In this document: positions 36,945 through 46,852 of the stretch, piece by piece
Layout: each line of letters starts with the position of its first letter
How positions within the stretch are numbered: the stretch's first letter is position 1
Assembly: GCF_021532375.1 (NCBI RefSeq)
Contig: NZ_JAKGAP010000026.1
Span: forward strand, 1 to 64,000
DNA from: Paenibacillus alkaliterrae
GTDB lineage: Bacteria > Bacillota > Bacilli > Paenibacillales > Paenibacillaceae
Length of the DNA: 64,000 bases
Direction: 5' to 3'
Notes under the pieces: generated by a model
Database searches by the model: none
What the model saw: the letters and a program-made list of their open reading frames with translations, nothing else
Told to the model about the DNA's origin: nothing
Position numbers and translations under genes: made by a program

Positions 36945-37859
36945 CTACTGTACCATTGACGGATGGATAATCGCTCGATATGCCCCATCAGACGTTAGCT
37001 TCCCGCCATCAAGCCCAATAAGGACTTTCCGCGTTTCAAAAACTTGTCCTTCCCTCGTAATTTCAACCGTATCCGGTTTCAGCGCCAGCATAAACTGGGA
37101 TCCACGGTTGACGCCCCTGAAGGGGACAAGTCGCAAACGGTCTTGCCACGCGAAGGGCTGTTCATCCATTCCTGCAACAAGACGATCTACTTGAGCTTCG
37201 CGTATGCTCTTTAACCAAGATTCAGGCAAATCCTCTTGCCATAGAGAAGCTTCCATCACCATAACAGGCGTCCGGGTCAACGGATCATAAAGCTGATTAC
37301 CCGTGTCGATCAAACCAACGCATGTTTGGATGCGCTCGCCAATTGTTATTTTCACTTCTGCCAAATGAGTTTGCACCAGCTCCCGTTCTCGTTTTTGCGT
37401 TAATACGGAACGGTAAACATACAGTCCGATACAAAACGCAGCAATGAAATAAAAAAGTCCCATCTTGAGCTCTACCCGCATGCTGCCGTTCACGAACGTA
37501 ATCGTCCTCCATACCTCTCCGGAGCCCTGCATAAACAAATAATAAAGACCTAGCACAGCGCCGGCCGCAACAAAGTTCACCGCATAAAACGCTGCTACAT
37601 TCCGCAAATAATGTTGAATCGATGCGAAGCCGAATGCAATCCAAACGATGATTAGCGAAATAACAATTTTCACGGCCAACGTGAACAAGAAAGACAATGG
37701 CGGAAACAGCATGAATACGACATAACAAGCTCCGACAGCGGAAGCCGCTAACACGCGCCAAGGCCTCGGCTTTAGGTGACGAACCCAAGCGGAAGTTAGT
37801 AGAATAGCGCCATCGACGAGCATTTCCCGCAAAAACATAACATCCACATATACAGCCAA
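36945..37859 (-). CDS. spoIIGA: SpoIIGA, pro-sigma-E processing protease
   Basis: The 304-residue membrane aspartic protease has about five N-terminal helices (1-150) and a C-terminal retropepsin-like domain with catalytic Asp in [12 protein letters not shown]. It is activated by the forespore signal SpoIIR. I take a TTG start at 37859 (reading LAVYVDV) as the AAGGTG ribosome site lies 6 bases upstream; a GTG at 37868 overlaps that site. Confidence 0.94.
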   Translation of the reverse strand: MAVYVDVMFLREMLVDGAILLTSAWVRHLKPRPWRVLAASAVGACYVVFMLFPPLSFLFTLAVKIVISLIIVWIAFGFASIQHYLRNVAAFYAVNFVAAGAVLGLYYLFMQGSGEVWRTITFVNGSMRVELKMGLFYFIAAFCIGLYVYRSVLTQKRERELVQTHLAEVKITIGERIQTCVGLIDTGNQLYDPLTRTPVMVMEASLWQEDLPESWLKSIREAQVDRLVAGMDEQPFAWQDRLRLVPFRGVNRGSQFMLALKPDTVEITREGQVFETRKVLIGLDGGKLTSDGAYRAIIHPSMVQ

Positions 37860-37926
37860 TTCGGTCACCTTCCTGCTACTCCGGCAAACGGGTTTGCAGC
37901 CGGCATCCGGGAGAACGATTGAGACT

Positions 37927-38027
37927 AGTATATTAAAATCCTATTTCAAAGTCTGTCTATTCATGACGGCATGACACATCTTTTTTTGTCGAGTAAGAGG
38001 ATAAAAAACGCCACCTCCAATGTCGAG
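37927..38027 (-). promoter_or_regulatory. Candidate spoIIG promoter with Spo0A-box-like sites
   Basis: TAGACA (complement of 37954-37959) and TATACT (complement of 37927-37932) are 21 bases apart, near the unusual 22-base spacing known for the Spo0A-activated spoIIG promoter of Bacillus. Two CTCGACA sites (complements of 37987-37993 and 38021-38027) differ by one base from the Spo0A box TTCGACA. All are matches by eye. Confidence 0.45.
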
Positions 38028-38052
38028 AAGGGTAAAGCCCAATTGCGATCAG

Positions 38053-38096
38053 CGAAAAAAAATCCCGCCTCACCGGTAAAGCCGGTAAGGCGGGAT
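38053..38096 (-). terminator. Terminator of the ftsA-ftsZ transcript
   Basis: ATCCCGCCT and AGGCGGGAT, extended by ACCGG/CCGGT, form a strong stem 13 bases after the ftsZ stop; the minus strand continues with T8. It separates the dcw cluster from spoIIG. Confidence 0.88.
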
Positions 38097-38108
38097 CGGA
38101 AATCGTAT

Positions 38109-39224
38109 TTAACGGTCGTTGCGCGGACGGTTCCGCAGAAATGCCGGTATTTCAAGCTGGTCACTGGATGTATTGTTAGCTCCGAATGGCTTAACAGCCG
38201 ACGAGCTTCCGGTTTGTCTTGGGTCAACGGCTTCTTGCTGCTGTGGTACACGACGAACCGGTGCAGATGCTTTGGACTCAAAGCCTGTCGCAATAACGGT
38301 AACTTTAATCTCGTCCTTCAAATCCTCGTCAATGATTGCGCCGAAAATCATATTAACGTCCGGATCAGAAGCAGAAATCACGATTTCGGCAGCTTCATTC
38401 ACTTCGTAAAGCGAAAGGTTGCTGCCACCTGTAATATTCATAATAACACCACGAGCGCCATCGATCGACGTTTCCAGCAATGGGCTCATGATCGCTTTTC
38501 TTGCCGCTTCTGCCGCACGATTCTCACCCGTAGCGATACCGATACCCATAAGGGCGGAACCGCGCTCCGTCATGATCGTCTTTACATCGGCAAAGTCAAG
38601 ATTGATTAGTCCCGGTACAGCGATAAGATCAGAAATGCCTTGTACCGCTTGACGAAGCACATTATCGGCTTCACGGAATGCTTCCAGCATCGGCGTCTTC
38701 TTATCGACGATTTCAAGCAAACGATCGTTCGGAATAACGATTAGCGTATCAACTTTCTCTTTGAGCGCTTCGATACCAAGCTCAGCTTGCCCTGAACGCT
38801 TGCGGCCTTCGAACGTAAACGGACGCGTGACGACTCCGACCGTTAGAGCGCCGCATTCGCGCGCAATTTCAGCAATGACAGGAGCTGCTCCGGTTCCCGT
38901 TCCGCCGCCCATGCCGGCTGTAACAAATACCATGTCTGAGCCTTTAAGCTGGTTCATGATGATTTCACGGGATTCCTCGGCAGCCTTGCTGCCTACCTCT
39001 GGATTGGCGCCCGCGCCCAAGCCGCGAGTCAGCTTATCCCCGATTTGCAGCTTATGCTCGGATTTCGCCAAATGAAGTGCTTGAGCATCGGTATTTACCG
39101 TAATAAAATCTACGCCTTTCACACCGTTCTCTATCATTCGGTTGACCGCGTTGCTTCCGCCGCCGCCTACACCTATTACTTTTATTTGAGCAAGCTGCTC
39201 AAGCTCAAAGTCAAATTCCAACAT
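38109..39224 (-). CDS. ftsZ: Cell division protein FtsZ
   Basis: The 371-residue tubulin-like GTPase has the signature [16 protein letters not shown], the T7 loop Asn/Asp in [13 protein letters not shown], and the C-terminal peptide IPAFLRNR that binds FtsA and SepF, after a variable linker (about 320-360). It forms the Z-ring at mid-cell and spore septa. It is the last gene of the dcw cluster. Confidence 0.97.
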   Translation of the reverse strand: MLEFDFELEQLAQIKVIGVGGGGSNAVNRMIENGVKGVDFITVNTDAQALHLAKSEHKLQIGDKLTRGLGAGANPEVGSKAAEESREIIMNQLKGSDMVFVTAGMGGGTGTGAAPVIAEIARECGALTVGVVTRPFTFEGRKRSGQAELGIEALKEKVDTLIVIPNDRLLEIVDKKTPMLEAFREADNVLRQAVQGISDLIAVPGLINLDFADVKTIMTERGSALMGIGIATGENRAAEAARKAIMSPLLETSIDGARGVIMNITGGSNLSLYEVNEAAEIVISASDPDVNMIFGAIIDEDLKDEIKVTVIATGFESKASAPVRRVPQQQEAVDPRQTGSSSAVKPFGANNTSSDQLEIPAFLRNRPRNDR

Positions 39225-39341
39225 CCTTCATTTTCCCCCAGTCAAGCGTAAACCGCTGACGCCGTCATGTCGACGGTGCAGCAACGTTTCGCGGTGAAAT
39301 ATAAGTATCATAAAGAGGTGAAACTTATATTCTCTTCGTTT

Positions 39342-40583
39342 TCATATAAACTCATTGAACATGCTTTTTATCCGCTCGAACATACCGGGTTTGGTTGGAG
39401 CTGCTGGACTTGCTTTGCGGCTTGCCGATTTCTTCACGGCTCCGTTTCCGCGAGCCCCCATATATTTCGACACGTATTGAATCATACCCACTCCACTGCT
39501 GAATGCAGGATCTCTTACTCCGATATAATCCGGCAGGGCGATTCTTACGGAAGACTCTAGCTCTGACTGGGCCAAAGCGAGCGTTCCAGGCATCGATACG
39601 GCACCGCCGGTCAATACATAGCCGTTCACCTTATCTCCGTAACCGAGTCTGCGAACCTCCTGGCGAACCAGATGGAAAATTTCCTGCATGCGAGGCTCGA
39701 TAATACTAGCTAGATCCAGCTGGGAAAATTCCTTCTCTACGTTGCTGCCCATGCGGGTCACTTTAAACTTAACGTCTTCCGCTGCGTCAGGCACATTCGC
39801 GCATCCGTACTTCAGTTTAATTTTCTCCGCTTGCTCACTCTGCGTACGCAAGCCGTATGCTATATCATTCGTTACATATTCACCGCCAATGGGCAGCGTT
39901 GAAGTGGCTACTATTCCGCCTTGATCATAAATGGCGATGGTGCATGAGCCGGCTCCGATGTCTGTCAACACCGTGCCAATCGACTTCTCATCCTTCGTAA
40001 GCGACATGACGCCGGAAGCCAATGATAACAAGATGACGCCGGATATACGAAGCCCGGCTTTCTCTACGCAGCGCATGAGATTGTGTATCGCGGTCTTCGT
40101 TCCTGTGACGATAGTCGCCTCTACCTCGAGACGGACGCCGATCATGCCGCGCGGATCAGATATGCCCTCCAAGCCGTCTACTAAATACTGCTTGGGAACA
40201 AGATTAATAATTTCGCGCTCCGGTGGAAGCGCGACTACTTTAGCTGCTTGTAGTACGCGTTCAATATCTTCTTCGCCTATTTCACGATCCTCGTTGGATA
40301 CTGCAACGACGCCACGATTAGTTTGCAGTGCGATATGATTGCCCTGAATCCCAACGTATACGTCTGATATTTGAATGCCAACCATGCGCTCTGCATGCTC
40401 CACAGCATTGCGAATCGATTGCACGGTTTGGTCAATATCTACTATTGCTCCTTTGCGAATACCCTCCGAGTCGGCAGATCCAACTCCAATAATATTAATG
40501 GCTCCATTATTCATTTCACCAATAATAGCACGAACTTTGGATGTACCGATGTCCAAACTGACGATGATGTCGTTGCTGCTCAA
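39342..40583 (-). CDS. ftsA: Cell division protein FtsA
   Basis: The 413-residue actin-like ATPase has phosphate motifs LDIGTSKVRAI, the SHS2/1C domain (about 85-165) and adenosine motif region YVLTGGAVSMPG, and a C-terminal amphipathic helix (MFERIKSMFNEF) that holds the Z-ring on the membrane. The TTG start at 40583 is chosen for GGAGGTG 7 bases upstream. It lies 117 bases before ftsZ. Confidence 0.96.
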   Translation of the reverse strand: MSSNDIIVSLDIGTSKVRAIIGEMNNGAINIIGVGSADSEGIRKGAIVDIDQTVQSIRNAVEHAERMVGIQISDVYVGIQGNHIALQTNRGVVAVSNEDREIGEEDIERVLQAAKVVALPPEREIINLVPKQYLVDGLEGISDPRGMIGVRLEVEATIVTGTKTAIHNLMRCVEKAGLRISGVILLSLASGVMSLTKDEKSIGTVLTDIGAGSCTIAIYDQGGIVATSTLPIGGEYVTNDIAYGLRTQSEQAEKIKLKYGCANVPDAAEDVKFKVTRMGSNVEKEFSQLDLASIIEPRMQEIFHLVRQEVRRLGYGDKVNGYVLTGGAVSMPGTLALAQSELESSVRIALPDYIGVRDPAFSSGVGMIQYVSKYMGARGNGAVKKSASRKASPAAPTKPGMFERIKSMFNEFI

Positions 40584-40643
40584 CTCGCGGCACCTCCGTT
40601 TCAACTAAAAATAAATTTACTTTTGCTTAAGGTCTTTCTACAT

Positions 40644-40670
40644 ATTCAACGCCTTTAATATTTTCCCTCT
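40644..40670 (-). promoter_or_regulatory. Candidate sigma-H promoter of ftsA-ftsZ
   Basis: On the minus strand AGAGGGAAA (complement of 40662-40670) and GTTGAAT (complement of 40644-40650), 11 bases apart, resemble the sigma-H consensus RnAGGAwww-N11/12-RnnGAAT with one mismatch in the -35. Bacillus ftsAZ is known to have a sigma-H promoter. The other 198 bases between divIB and ftsA hold no gene. Confidence 0.45.
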
Positions 40671-40802
40671 TTTTTCAACAAACTTTCGTCATTTTTTTCG
40701 GTTTTTGTCGAGCCCCGCCCCTTGCGATGCCCCATAAATCCTAAAGTTATCCAGCTATATTAAGTATGAATGCGATAAATAAAATTCTACCATTCTTTCA
40801 AG

Positions 40803-41573
40803 CTATTGAGTAGTCTCTTTTTGATTTGAGTCCATATTTTCTGAACTTTCCGTATGGAACGGCACATAAGTATCGGCAAGCAGCATCGTTATTTTCCCCG
40901 GCTCCTGCGTCTCGATCACGGCGTTCAATGCTTCGATCTTTTCGGGCAGCACGGAGACTGCTGTAATCACTTCAAACTTTGTCCTTGTATAAATGACGAT
41001 ACGGTCGGGATAAGCGGTCGAAGGTATCGGAATGATCTCCGACAGGTCGGATAACTGCTTCGTCCCCATTTTGCCTAACTGCTTCGTAAGCTCTTCCTTG
41101 ACCGGGTCATCGTCGGACCAACCGGAGAGTACTGGCTTATCGACCAACAGTAATTGATCATTGTCCGCGTTAACGCTTGTGCCGTTCGACAAAAGTGCCG
41201 TCATTTCCCCGTGCGCAGACAGCTCGAATGCAACGACCGGATATTCTTTAACCGTAATTTTCACGACGCCTGGAAAGGCTTTCGTCACCGTTACCTTCTC
41301 CATTTGAGGCAGCGTCATTACCCGGCCTTCAATAGCTTGGGATGAGGTGCGGAAGAAAGCGTCACCGACCACGACGGCAGCAGCTTGTCCTATTTCCTCC
41401 CGCGCAGCAAATCGATTTCCCTCGATTTGGATTTCAGATATTTTGCTGATCGAAGAATTAAAGAATAATACGGTTAGAAGAGCCATAAATAATAGGAGGA
41501 GAATGCTAAGCAGCTTACGGCTGCCCATTCGTTTGCGGCCGGGTTCCTTTAGTACAGGCATCTGAGCGCTCAT
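40803..41573 (-). CDS. divIB: Cell division protein DivIB/FtsQ
   Basis: The 256-residue bitopic protein has a short cytoplasmic N-terminus, one membrane helix (about 20-42), a POTRA domain (KISEIQIEGNRFAAREEIGQ) and a beta domain. It forms a complex with FtsL and DivIC at the septum. Sequence outside the POTRA start is poorly conserved, so the match rests also on position. Confidence 0.9.
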   Translation of the reverse strand: MSAQMPVLKEPGRKRMGSRKLLSILLLLFMALLTVLFFNSSISKISEIQIEGNRFAAREEIGQAAAVVVGDAFFRTSSQAIEGRVMTLPQMEKVTVTKAFPGVVKITVKEYPVVAFELSAHGEMTALLSNGTSVNADNDQLLLVDKPVLSGWSDDDPVKEELTKQLGKMGTKQLSDLSEIIPIPSTAYPDRIVIYTRTKFEVITAVSVLPEKIEALNAVIETQEPGKITMLLADTYVPFHTESSENMDSNQKETTQ

Positions 41574-41671
41574 AACTTGTCCCTTCTTTCACAAAAAACT
41601 TCCGGCATTCCTCAAAGTAAAGCCTGTAAGGGCAGCCGGCAGTTTCTATCTTGCAGCAAAAGCGCATAATG

Positions 41672-42940
41672 CTAATTATTAGGCACCGGCAAGTATCGCG
41701 ATATACGCGCTCCTAACCTTGACAGCATCGTTTCAATTCTGTCATACCCACGGTCGATGTGATGAATTTGCTCAACCACCGTTTTGCCCTGCGCTGCCAA
41801 ACCCGCTATAACGAGTGCGGCTCCTGCGCGCAAATCGGTCGCCTCCACTGTAGCGCCGTACAGACGGGGCACGCCGCGAATAATAGCTGCGTTCATATCC
41901 ACGCGTATGTCCGCTCCCATGCGGGACAGCTCATCGACATGTTTCAAACGGCCTTCAAAGATCGTTTCTTTCAATATGCTAACACCGTCCGCAAGCGTAA
42001 GCAGAACCATAACCTGAGATTGCAAATCGGTAGGAAAGGCCGGATACGGCGAGGTAACGATTCTTTCAACTGCCTTAGGTCTGGTTGCATTGCCGACTTT
42101 AATTATATCACCGTCAACGACAATTTGAACACCTGCGCGGCGCAGAACATGAATCAAGGAGGACAAGTGCGCGGGTTTTGTATTTTGGAGCGTCACCTGA
42201 CCGCGCGTCGCGGCGGCGGCTACCATAATCGTCCCAGCGACTATGCGGTCCGGAATAACCTTATAACGACAAGGTGTTAGCGACTGTACCCCATCTATCG
42301 TTATCGTGTCCGTTCCGGCCCCCATAATTTTTGCGCCCATCGCATTTAGAAAACATTGCAAATCCTGAATTTCCGGCTCACGCGCTGCATTGCTGATCGT
42401 TGTTCGGCCTTCAGCCAAAGCAGCAGCCATCATAATGTTCTCCGTCGCTCCGACGCTTGGGAAGCTCAAATGAATATCGGCGCCCCTAAGCTTCTCTGCA
42501 CGGCATATGATACGGTTACCCAATTCTTCTATTTCTGCACCAAGCGCCTGCAAACCTTGCAGATGAAGATCAATTTTTCGTTCGCCGATTGCGCAGCCGC
42601 CCGGCTGGTAAACCTGTGTTTCACCAAACCTTGCCAGCAGCGGCCCCATTAGAAAAATAGAAGAGCGCATCTGTCTCATTAACGATTCCGGCACGTGGGA
42701 CGTATGTGCGGTTTCTGTATTCAGCACAACCGTTCCTCCCGTATGCTCGGCGCGGCATCCTAATTCGCGCAAAATGTTCAGCATGACATCGATATCCAGC
42801 AAGTTAGGCACATGATCGATCGTCGTTGTGCCTTCAGCTAGCAAGCTGGCCGCCAATATCGGCAAAGCGGCATTTTTCGCTCCTTGGATAACTATGGTTC
42901 CTGATAGAGGTTTCCCGCCTTCAATCACCAATTTGTCCAA
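41672..42940 (-). CDS. murA: UDP-N-acetylglucosamine 1-carboxyvinyltransferase
   Basis: The 422-residue enzyme makes the first committed peptidoglycan precursor, adding enolpyruvate from PEP to UDP-GlcNAc. Visible are the N-terminal Lys-Asn (QGAKNAAL) and the catalytic Cys loop GGCAIGERKIDLH, which is the fosfomycin-reactive site. The start is TTG after GGAGGTG. In Bacillus subtilis murAA lies elsewhere; its place between murB and divIB fits Paenibacillaceae. Confidence 0.96.
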   Translation of the reverse strand: MDKLVIEGGKPLSGTIVIQGAKNAALPILAASLLAEGTTTIDHVPNLLDIDVMLNILRELGCRAEHTGGTVVLNTETAHTSHVPESLMRQMRSSIFLMGPLLARFGETQVYQPGGCAIGERKIDLHLQGLQALGAEIEELGNRIICRAEKLRGADIHLSFPSVGATENIMMAAALAEGRTTISNAAREPEIQDLQCFLNAMGAKIMGAGTDTITIDGVQSLTPCRYKVIPDRIVAGTIMVAAAATRGQVTLQNTKPAHLSSLIHVLRRAGVQIVVDGDIIKVGNATRPKAVERIVTSPYPAFPTDLQSQVMVLLTLADGVSILKETIFEGRLKHVDELSRMGADIRVDMNAAIIRGVPRLYGATVEATDLRAGAALVIAGLAAQGKTVVEQIHHIDRGYDRIETMLSRLGARISRYLPVPNN

Positions 42941-42955
42941 TGTATCACCTCCGAA

Positions 42956-43861
42956 TTACCGCTCGCCCACCACCAATACTTCCGGCACCAGCAGGATGCC
43001 AAAGCGGTCCTGTACGGTGCTCTTGATATGTGTCATGAGGGCGAGAACGTCTTCTGCTGTCGCTTGCCCGGTGTTCACAATAAAATTGGCATGCTGCTCA
43101 GATACTTGTGCTCCTCCGATATGCCAGCCCTTTAAACCCGCCTCTTGAATAAGCCGTGCGGCGTGATCACCCGGCGGATTACGGAACACGCTCCCTGCGC
43201 ATGGAAGCTGCAAAGGCTGCGTCCGTCGTCTCCTGTCTTTGAAGGAGGCCAATGTAGCGGCAATTTCTTTACGATCTCCCTCCGCAAGCTCGAAGGTCGC
43301 TTCAACAACAACCCCTTTTTGCTCTTGAAGAATCGAATGACGATAAGAAAAATGCATGTCGTCTCTTTCGTAGCGAACCAATTCTCCTGTCTCCAGTACA
43401 ATGTCAGCTGACTTAAAAATACGTGACACATCCGATCCATGCGCGCCAGCGTTCATATAGACGGCTCCGCCCACCGTACCCGGAATTCCCCCTGCGAATT
43501 CAAGTCCGGTCAGTCCTTCCTTCCCCGCCATAACCGACAGCTTAATAAACGAATACGATGCGCCTGCAATGGCAAGCGACCCTTCGAAACGCACGTAATC
43601 TAACCCGCTGTGCGGTTTAATCACAACGCCGCGAACCCCTTTGTCACTCACCAACATGTTGGAGCCTCTGCCCAAATTAGTCCATGGTATCCGATGCTTT
43701 TGAAACAAGCGTACCGCCGATACCAATTCTTCTTTGCCTCGAGGGAGGATTAATATATCGGCAGGACCGCCGATTTTCCATGTTGTGTAGTTCGAGAGCG
43801 GTTCATTGTACAAAATATCGCCTACACCGGCTTGTTCCAATTCCGCTTTAAATGCTTCCAT
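42956..43861 (-). CDS. murB: UDP-N-acetylenolpyruvoylglucosamine reductase
   Basis: The 301-residue FAD enzyme reduces the MurA product to UDP-MurNAc. Features are the FAD-binding NYTTWKIGGPADILI, GIPGTVGGAVYMNAGAHG and the catalytic Ser in CAGSVFRNPPGDHAARLI. The ATG at 43861 is chosen since AAGGAGG lies 8 bases upstream; the upstream extension to 43948 has no ribosome site and no family match. Confidence 0.95.
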   Translation of the reverse strand: MEAFKAELEQAGVGDILYNEPLSNYTTWKIGGPADILILPRGKEELVSAVRLFQKHRIPWTNLGRGSNMLVSDKGVRGVVIKPHSGLDYVRFEGSLAIAGASYSFIKLSVMAGKEGLTGLEFAGGIPGTVGGAVYMNAGAHGSDVSRIFKSADIVLETGELVRYERDDMHFSYRHSILQEQKGVVVEATFELAEGDRKEIAATLASFKDRRRRTQPLQLPCAGSVFRNPPGDHAARLIQEAGLKGWHIGGAQVSEQHANFIVNTGQATAEDVLALMTHIKSTVQDRFGILLVPEVLVVGER

Positions 43862-43944
43862 TAGTCGAACCTCCTTAAGGTTTTCCAAAGCTGAACTTGC
43901 TTCGTTAGCAGACGCTAACCTGTTGCTGACAAGCTGTTCACGAT

Positions 43945-44172
43945 TCACCTACTCCCGATAACGTTCCAGCCAATCCTGCTTACGGGTGTATTAGTTGCGA
44001 TAACCGCCCCATCCGGGCGACGGTCACGAATATAGTGTATCTTATGCCCCTGTAGGCTCTTGTGTGACAGCCGCCCATATCGCTGCTCCATGGCGCCAAT
44101 GCATGCGATCGCAATCGGTCTGCCGGAAGCAGGAATGAGAATAGACGGCAAACCGATTGCCGTTATTTCCAA
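43945..44172 (-). pseudogene. murG: Probable murG remnant
   Basis: This is the position of murG between spoVE and murB, but only about 320 bases are present. A 75-codon frame begins with TTG-GAA and reads EITAIGLPSILIP, close to the conserved C-terminal MurG motif (ITALG.PSILIP). The remaining residues do not resemble MurG, and the glycosyltransferase core and the downstream NNHQ segment are absent. There is no ribosome site. I read it as a deletion remnant; the short motif match is the only sequence evidence. Confidence 0.42.
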
Positions 44173-44184
44173 TATTATGAATCT

Positions 44185-45282
44185 CTATCTCGAGTAACGG
44201 GAAATATTAAGTAAAATGCCTAACGATGTCAACAAAAGCGTCAACGAGGATCCGCCATAGCTTACAAGCGGCAGCGTAATGCCGGTTACCGGCATCATTC
44301 CGATTACGACACCGATATTGATAAGCACCTGTACCCCGACTATGCCGGTTATGCCTACGGCCAGCAGGCTGCCGAACGTATCGGGCGCAGCGATAGCCGC
44401 GCGCAAGCCGCGCCATATCACGACTAGAAATAGCATTATGAGCGTTACTCCCCCAATGAAGCCAAGCTCCTCGGCAATGATGGAGAAAATAAAATCGGTC
44501 TGCGGCTCAGGCAGGTAGCTGTATTTTTGACGGCTCATGCCAAGACCCAGGCCCACTAACCCCCCCGGACCGATCGCCAACAAAGACTGAATGATCTGAT
44601 AGCCTCCATCTAGAGGATCCGCCCAAGGATCCAGGAAAGAGGTAATTCGCTTCAGACGATAAGGGGCCGCTATAATTAGTCCGACAAAGCCCGCGACTCC
44701 GATAAGCGCCAAACCGCCCAAATGAGCCATTCTAGCGCCCGCCGTGAAAATAAGCAGCAATGACGCCCCGAGCATGACGGCGCCCGTTCCAAGATCGGGC
44801 TGAAGCATGATGAAACCGAATGCCAGTCCGACGAGTCCGAGCGGCGGCATAAGCCCTTTCGTAAATTGCGTGACCGTTTGCTGCTTCTCGGATAACCACT
44901 TGGCCAAAAATAAGATCATAGCCAGCTTCATAAATTCGGATGGCTGTATGCCGAACGAGCTGATGCCAAGCCAGCTGCGCGCGCCGCCGCGAACGTCGCC
45001 GACGCCGGGAATAAGAACGAGTATGAGCAAGCCGAAGCAGACGATCAAAGCCATCGGCGCCCACCTTTTCCAAGTGGAATAATGCGTGTTCATCGTAAAT
45101 ATTAATGCACCTATACCAAGTCCGGCAAATAAAGCCTGCCGCTTCACAAAATAGAAACGGTCGCCGTGCTCGTGAAAAGCGAGGACGGCGCTCGCGCTGT
45201 ACACCATAATTAATCCGATTGCGAGTATTAGCCCGATTGCGGAAAGCATCCAAATATCCGGGGCAGAACGCGCTTTGGCCAT
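44185..45282 (-). CDS. spoVE: SpoVE/FtsW/RodA-type glycosyltransferase
   Basis: The 365-residue membrane protein of the SEDS family has about 10 helices and motifs such as RGGARSWLGISSFGIQPSEF, EELGFIGG and MMPVTGITLPLVSYGGSS. SEDS proteins polymerise lipid II; SpoVE acts in the spore cortex and FtsW in division. With no second SEDS gene in the cluster, whether this one serves division, cortex or both is unknown. The ATG at 45282 is chosen for AAGAGGTG just upstream. Confidence 0.93.
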   Translation of the reverse strand: MAKARSAPDIWMLSAIGLILAIGLIMVYSASAVLAFHEHGDRFYFVKRQALFAGLGIGALIFTMNTHYSTWKRWAPMALIVCFGLLILVLIPGVGDVRGGARSWLGISSFGIQPSEFMKLAMILFLAKWLSEKQQTVTQFTKGLMPPLGLVGLAFGFIMLQPDLGTGAVMLGASLLLIFTAGARMAHLGGLALIGVAGFVGLIIAAPYRLKRITSFLDPWADPLDGGYQIIQSLLAIGPGGLVGLGLGMSRQKYSYLPEPQTDFIFSIIAEELGFIGGVTLIMLFLVVIWRGLRAAIAAPDTFGSLLAVGITGIVGVQVLINIGVVIGMMPVTGITLPLVSYGGSSLTLLLTSLGILLNISRYSR

Positions 45283-45328
45283 AGCGAACACACCTCTTAG
45301 CATGGGTAAGTAGGGACATGCCCCCTAA

Positions 45329-46777
45329 TTACAAGGTATGCGCCGAATCTTTAAAAATGCGCCCTCTTTGCTCATAGGATGCAAACATGTCCCAGCTGGC
45401 GCAAGCAGGCGACAGAAGTACGGTATCGCCTTGCTCTGCCATAGCTGCCGCTTGCTTCACCGCTTGCTGAAGAACCGACTCGGCGTCTTCACTAGGTTCG
45501 ACGATTTCCACTCTGGATAAACCTGCCAATTCAGCTGCCCGCGCAAGCTTCTCCCGGGTTTCACCGAATACGACGAGCCCCTTCAGACGATCGCGAAACA
45601 GCGGAACAAGCTCCATATAATCAGATCCGCGATCAAGTCCGCCGGCGATCAGCACGACCGGCGCCGGCAAGGAACGCACCGACATGGCCGTCGCCGCCGG
45701 ATTCGTCGCTTTCGAATCGTTATAATAGTTGACTCCATTCCGCTCTCTCACAAACTCCAGCCGATGCTCGACCCCTCTAAACGTACGCAAAGGCTCTTCA
45801 AGCCGTTCGGGCTGCGCTCCCGCTGCCAAGCATGCCGCAATGGCCGCAAGCGCGTTTGCGGCGTTGTGACGCCCTGGAATACCCAATTCGTCAACCGGCA
45901 AAATTGTTTTTTTGACGCCATCGCCAAAATTATAAACAATTTGTCTGGAATCAGACGCTGTTTCGGCTTCAGATGCTTGTAAGCCTTCACTATGCCTTTC
46001 GTAAGGCGGGTCTATAAATACGCCCGTATCCAATCGCTCATAAAGTGAGAAAGGAAACAGCTGCGCCGCGAGCAAATCAGAAAGAGCTTTGCATTCGGAG
46101 TCGTCCCAATTAATGACCGCAACATCTTCAGCGGTTTGATTGTCAAATAGCTTCGCCTTGGAATTGACATAGTCATCCATATTTCCATGATAATCAAGAT
46201 GCGTCTCCGCGATATTCAGCAATAAGGCAACGCGGGGCCGGAACGAATCCGTTCCCTTCAGCTGGAAGCTGCTGAGCTCGGCAACGATCCATTGGTCCTC
46301 CGCTGCTTCCAGTGCCGCCTCGCACAATGGACGGCCAATATTGCCTGCTACGATCGGCTCCTTGCCGGCCGCTTCAAGCAGCTTGCCAATCCAAGTCGTC
46401 GTCGTCGTTTTTCCATTCGAGCCCGTTATGCCTATGATCGGGGCAGGAGACAGCCAATAGGCAGCCTCTACCTCCGTTATGACTTCAACGTCAAGCTCAA
46501 GCGCTCGTTTTACAGGCGATGCCGAATAGGGAATTCCCGGATTTTTGATTAATAATGCCGTGTCCTCCGTAATGAGATCGTCCGGGTGAAAGCCGCATAG
46601 CACAGAAATGCCCAAAGCAGTCAACTCATCCGCTTCGGGGCATAATTCACGTTCCTTCTTGTCGTTCACTGTGACTTGCGCGCCTAATTGATGAAAGACC
46701 TTCGCTACGCTTACTCCGCTTCTGGCCAAACCTAGCACAACAACTTTGCGGCCCTTGTATGATGCCGGATGATTCAT
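45329..46777 (-). CDS. murD: UDP-N-acetylmuramoylalanine-D-glutamate ligase
   Basis: The 482-residue Mur ligase has a Rossmann-like N-domain (VVVLGLARSGVSVAK), ATP loop [14 protein letters not shown], and a C-domain with the family DKD-like AGGLDRGSD. It adds D-Glu to UDP-MurNAc-Ala. RBS GAAGGGA precedes ATG. A hydrophilic insertion near 250-285 is variable in the family. Confidence 0.96.
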   Translation of the reverse strand: MNHPASYKGRKVVVLGLARSGVSVAKVFHQLGAQVTVNDKKERELCPEADELTALGISVLCGFHPDDLITEDTALLIKNPGIPYSASPVKRALELDVEVITEVEAAYWLSPAPIIGITGSNGKTTTTTWIGKLLEAAGKEPIVAGNIGRPLCEAALEAAEDQWIVAELSSFQLKGTDSFRPRVALLLNIAETHLDYHGNMDDYVNSKAKLFDNQTAEDVAVINWDDSECKALSDLLAAQLFPFSLYERLDTGVFIDPPYERHSEGLQASEAETASDSRQIVYNFGDGVKKTILPVDELGIPGRHNAANALAAIAACLAAGAQPERLEEPLRTFRGVEHRLEFVRERNGVNYYNDSKATNPAATAMSVRSLPAPVVLIAGGLDRGSDYMELVPLFRDRLKGLVVFGETREKLARAAELAGLSRVEIVEPSEDAESVLQQAVKQAAAMAEQGDTVLLSPACASWDMFASYEQRGRIFKDSAHTL

Positions 46778-46852
46778 GTCTGACAGTCCCTTCTATGGAT
46801 ACATGCAGCGGCTCTGCTCAAGCAGAAGCCGCCTTCAGATTAATTTAGCGAT

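Noticed and set aside
43862-43948. N-terminal extension of MurB by 29 residues
   Set aside because: A strong AAGGAGG lies inside it, 8 bases before an ATG that gives the normal family length.
43945-44172. A functional small gene in the murG slot
   Set aside because: It lacks a ribosome site and has no family match beyond 13 residues of MurG; I list it as a remnant instead, with low confidence.
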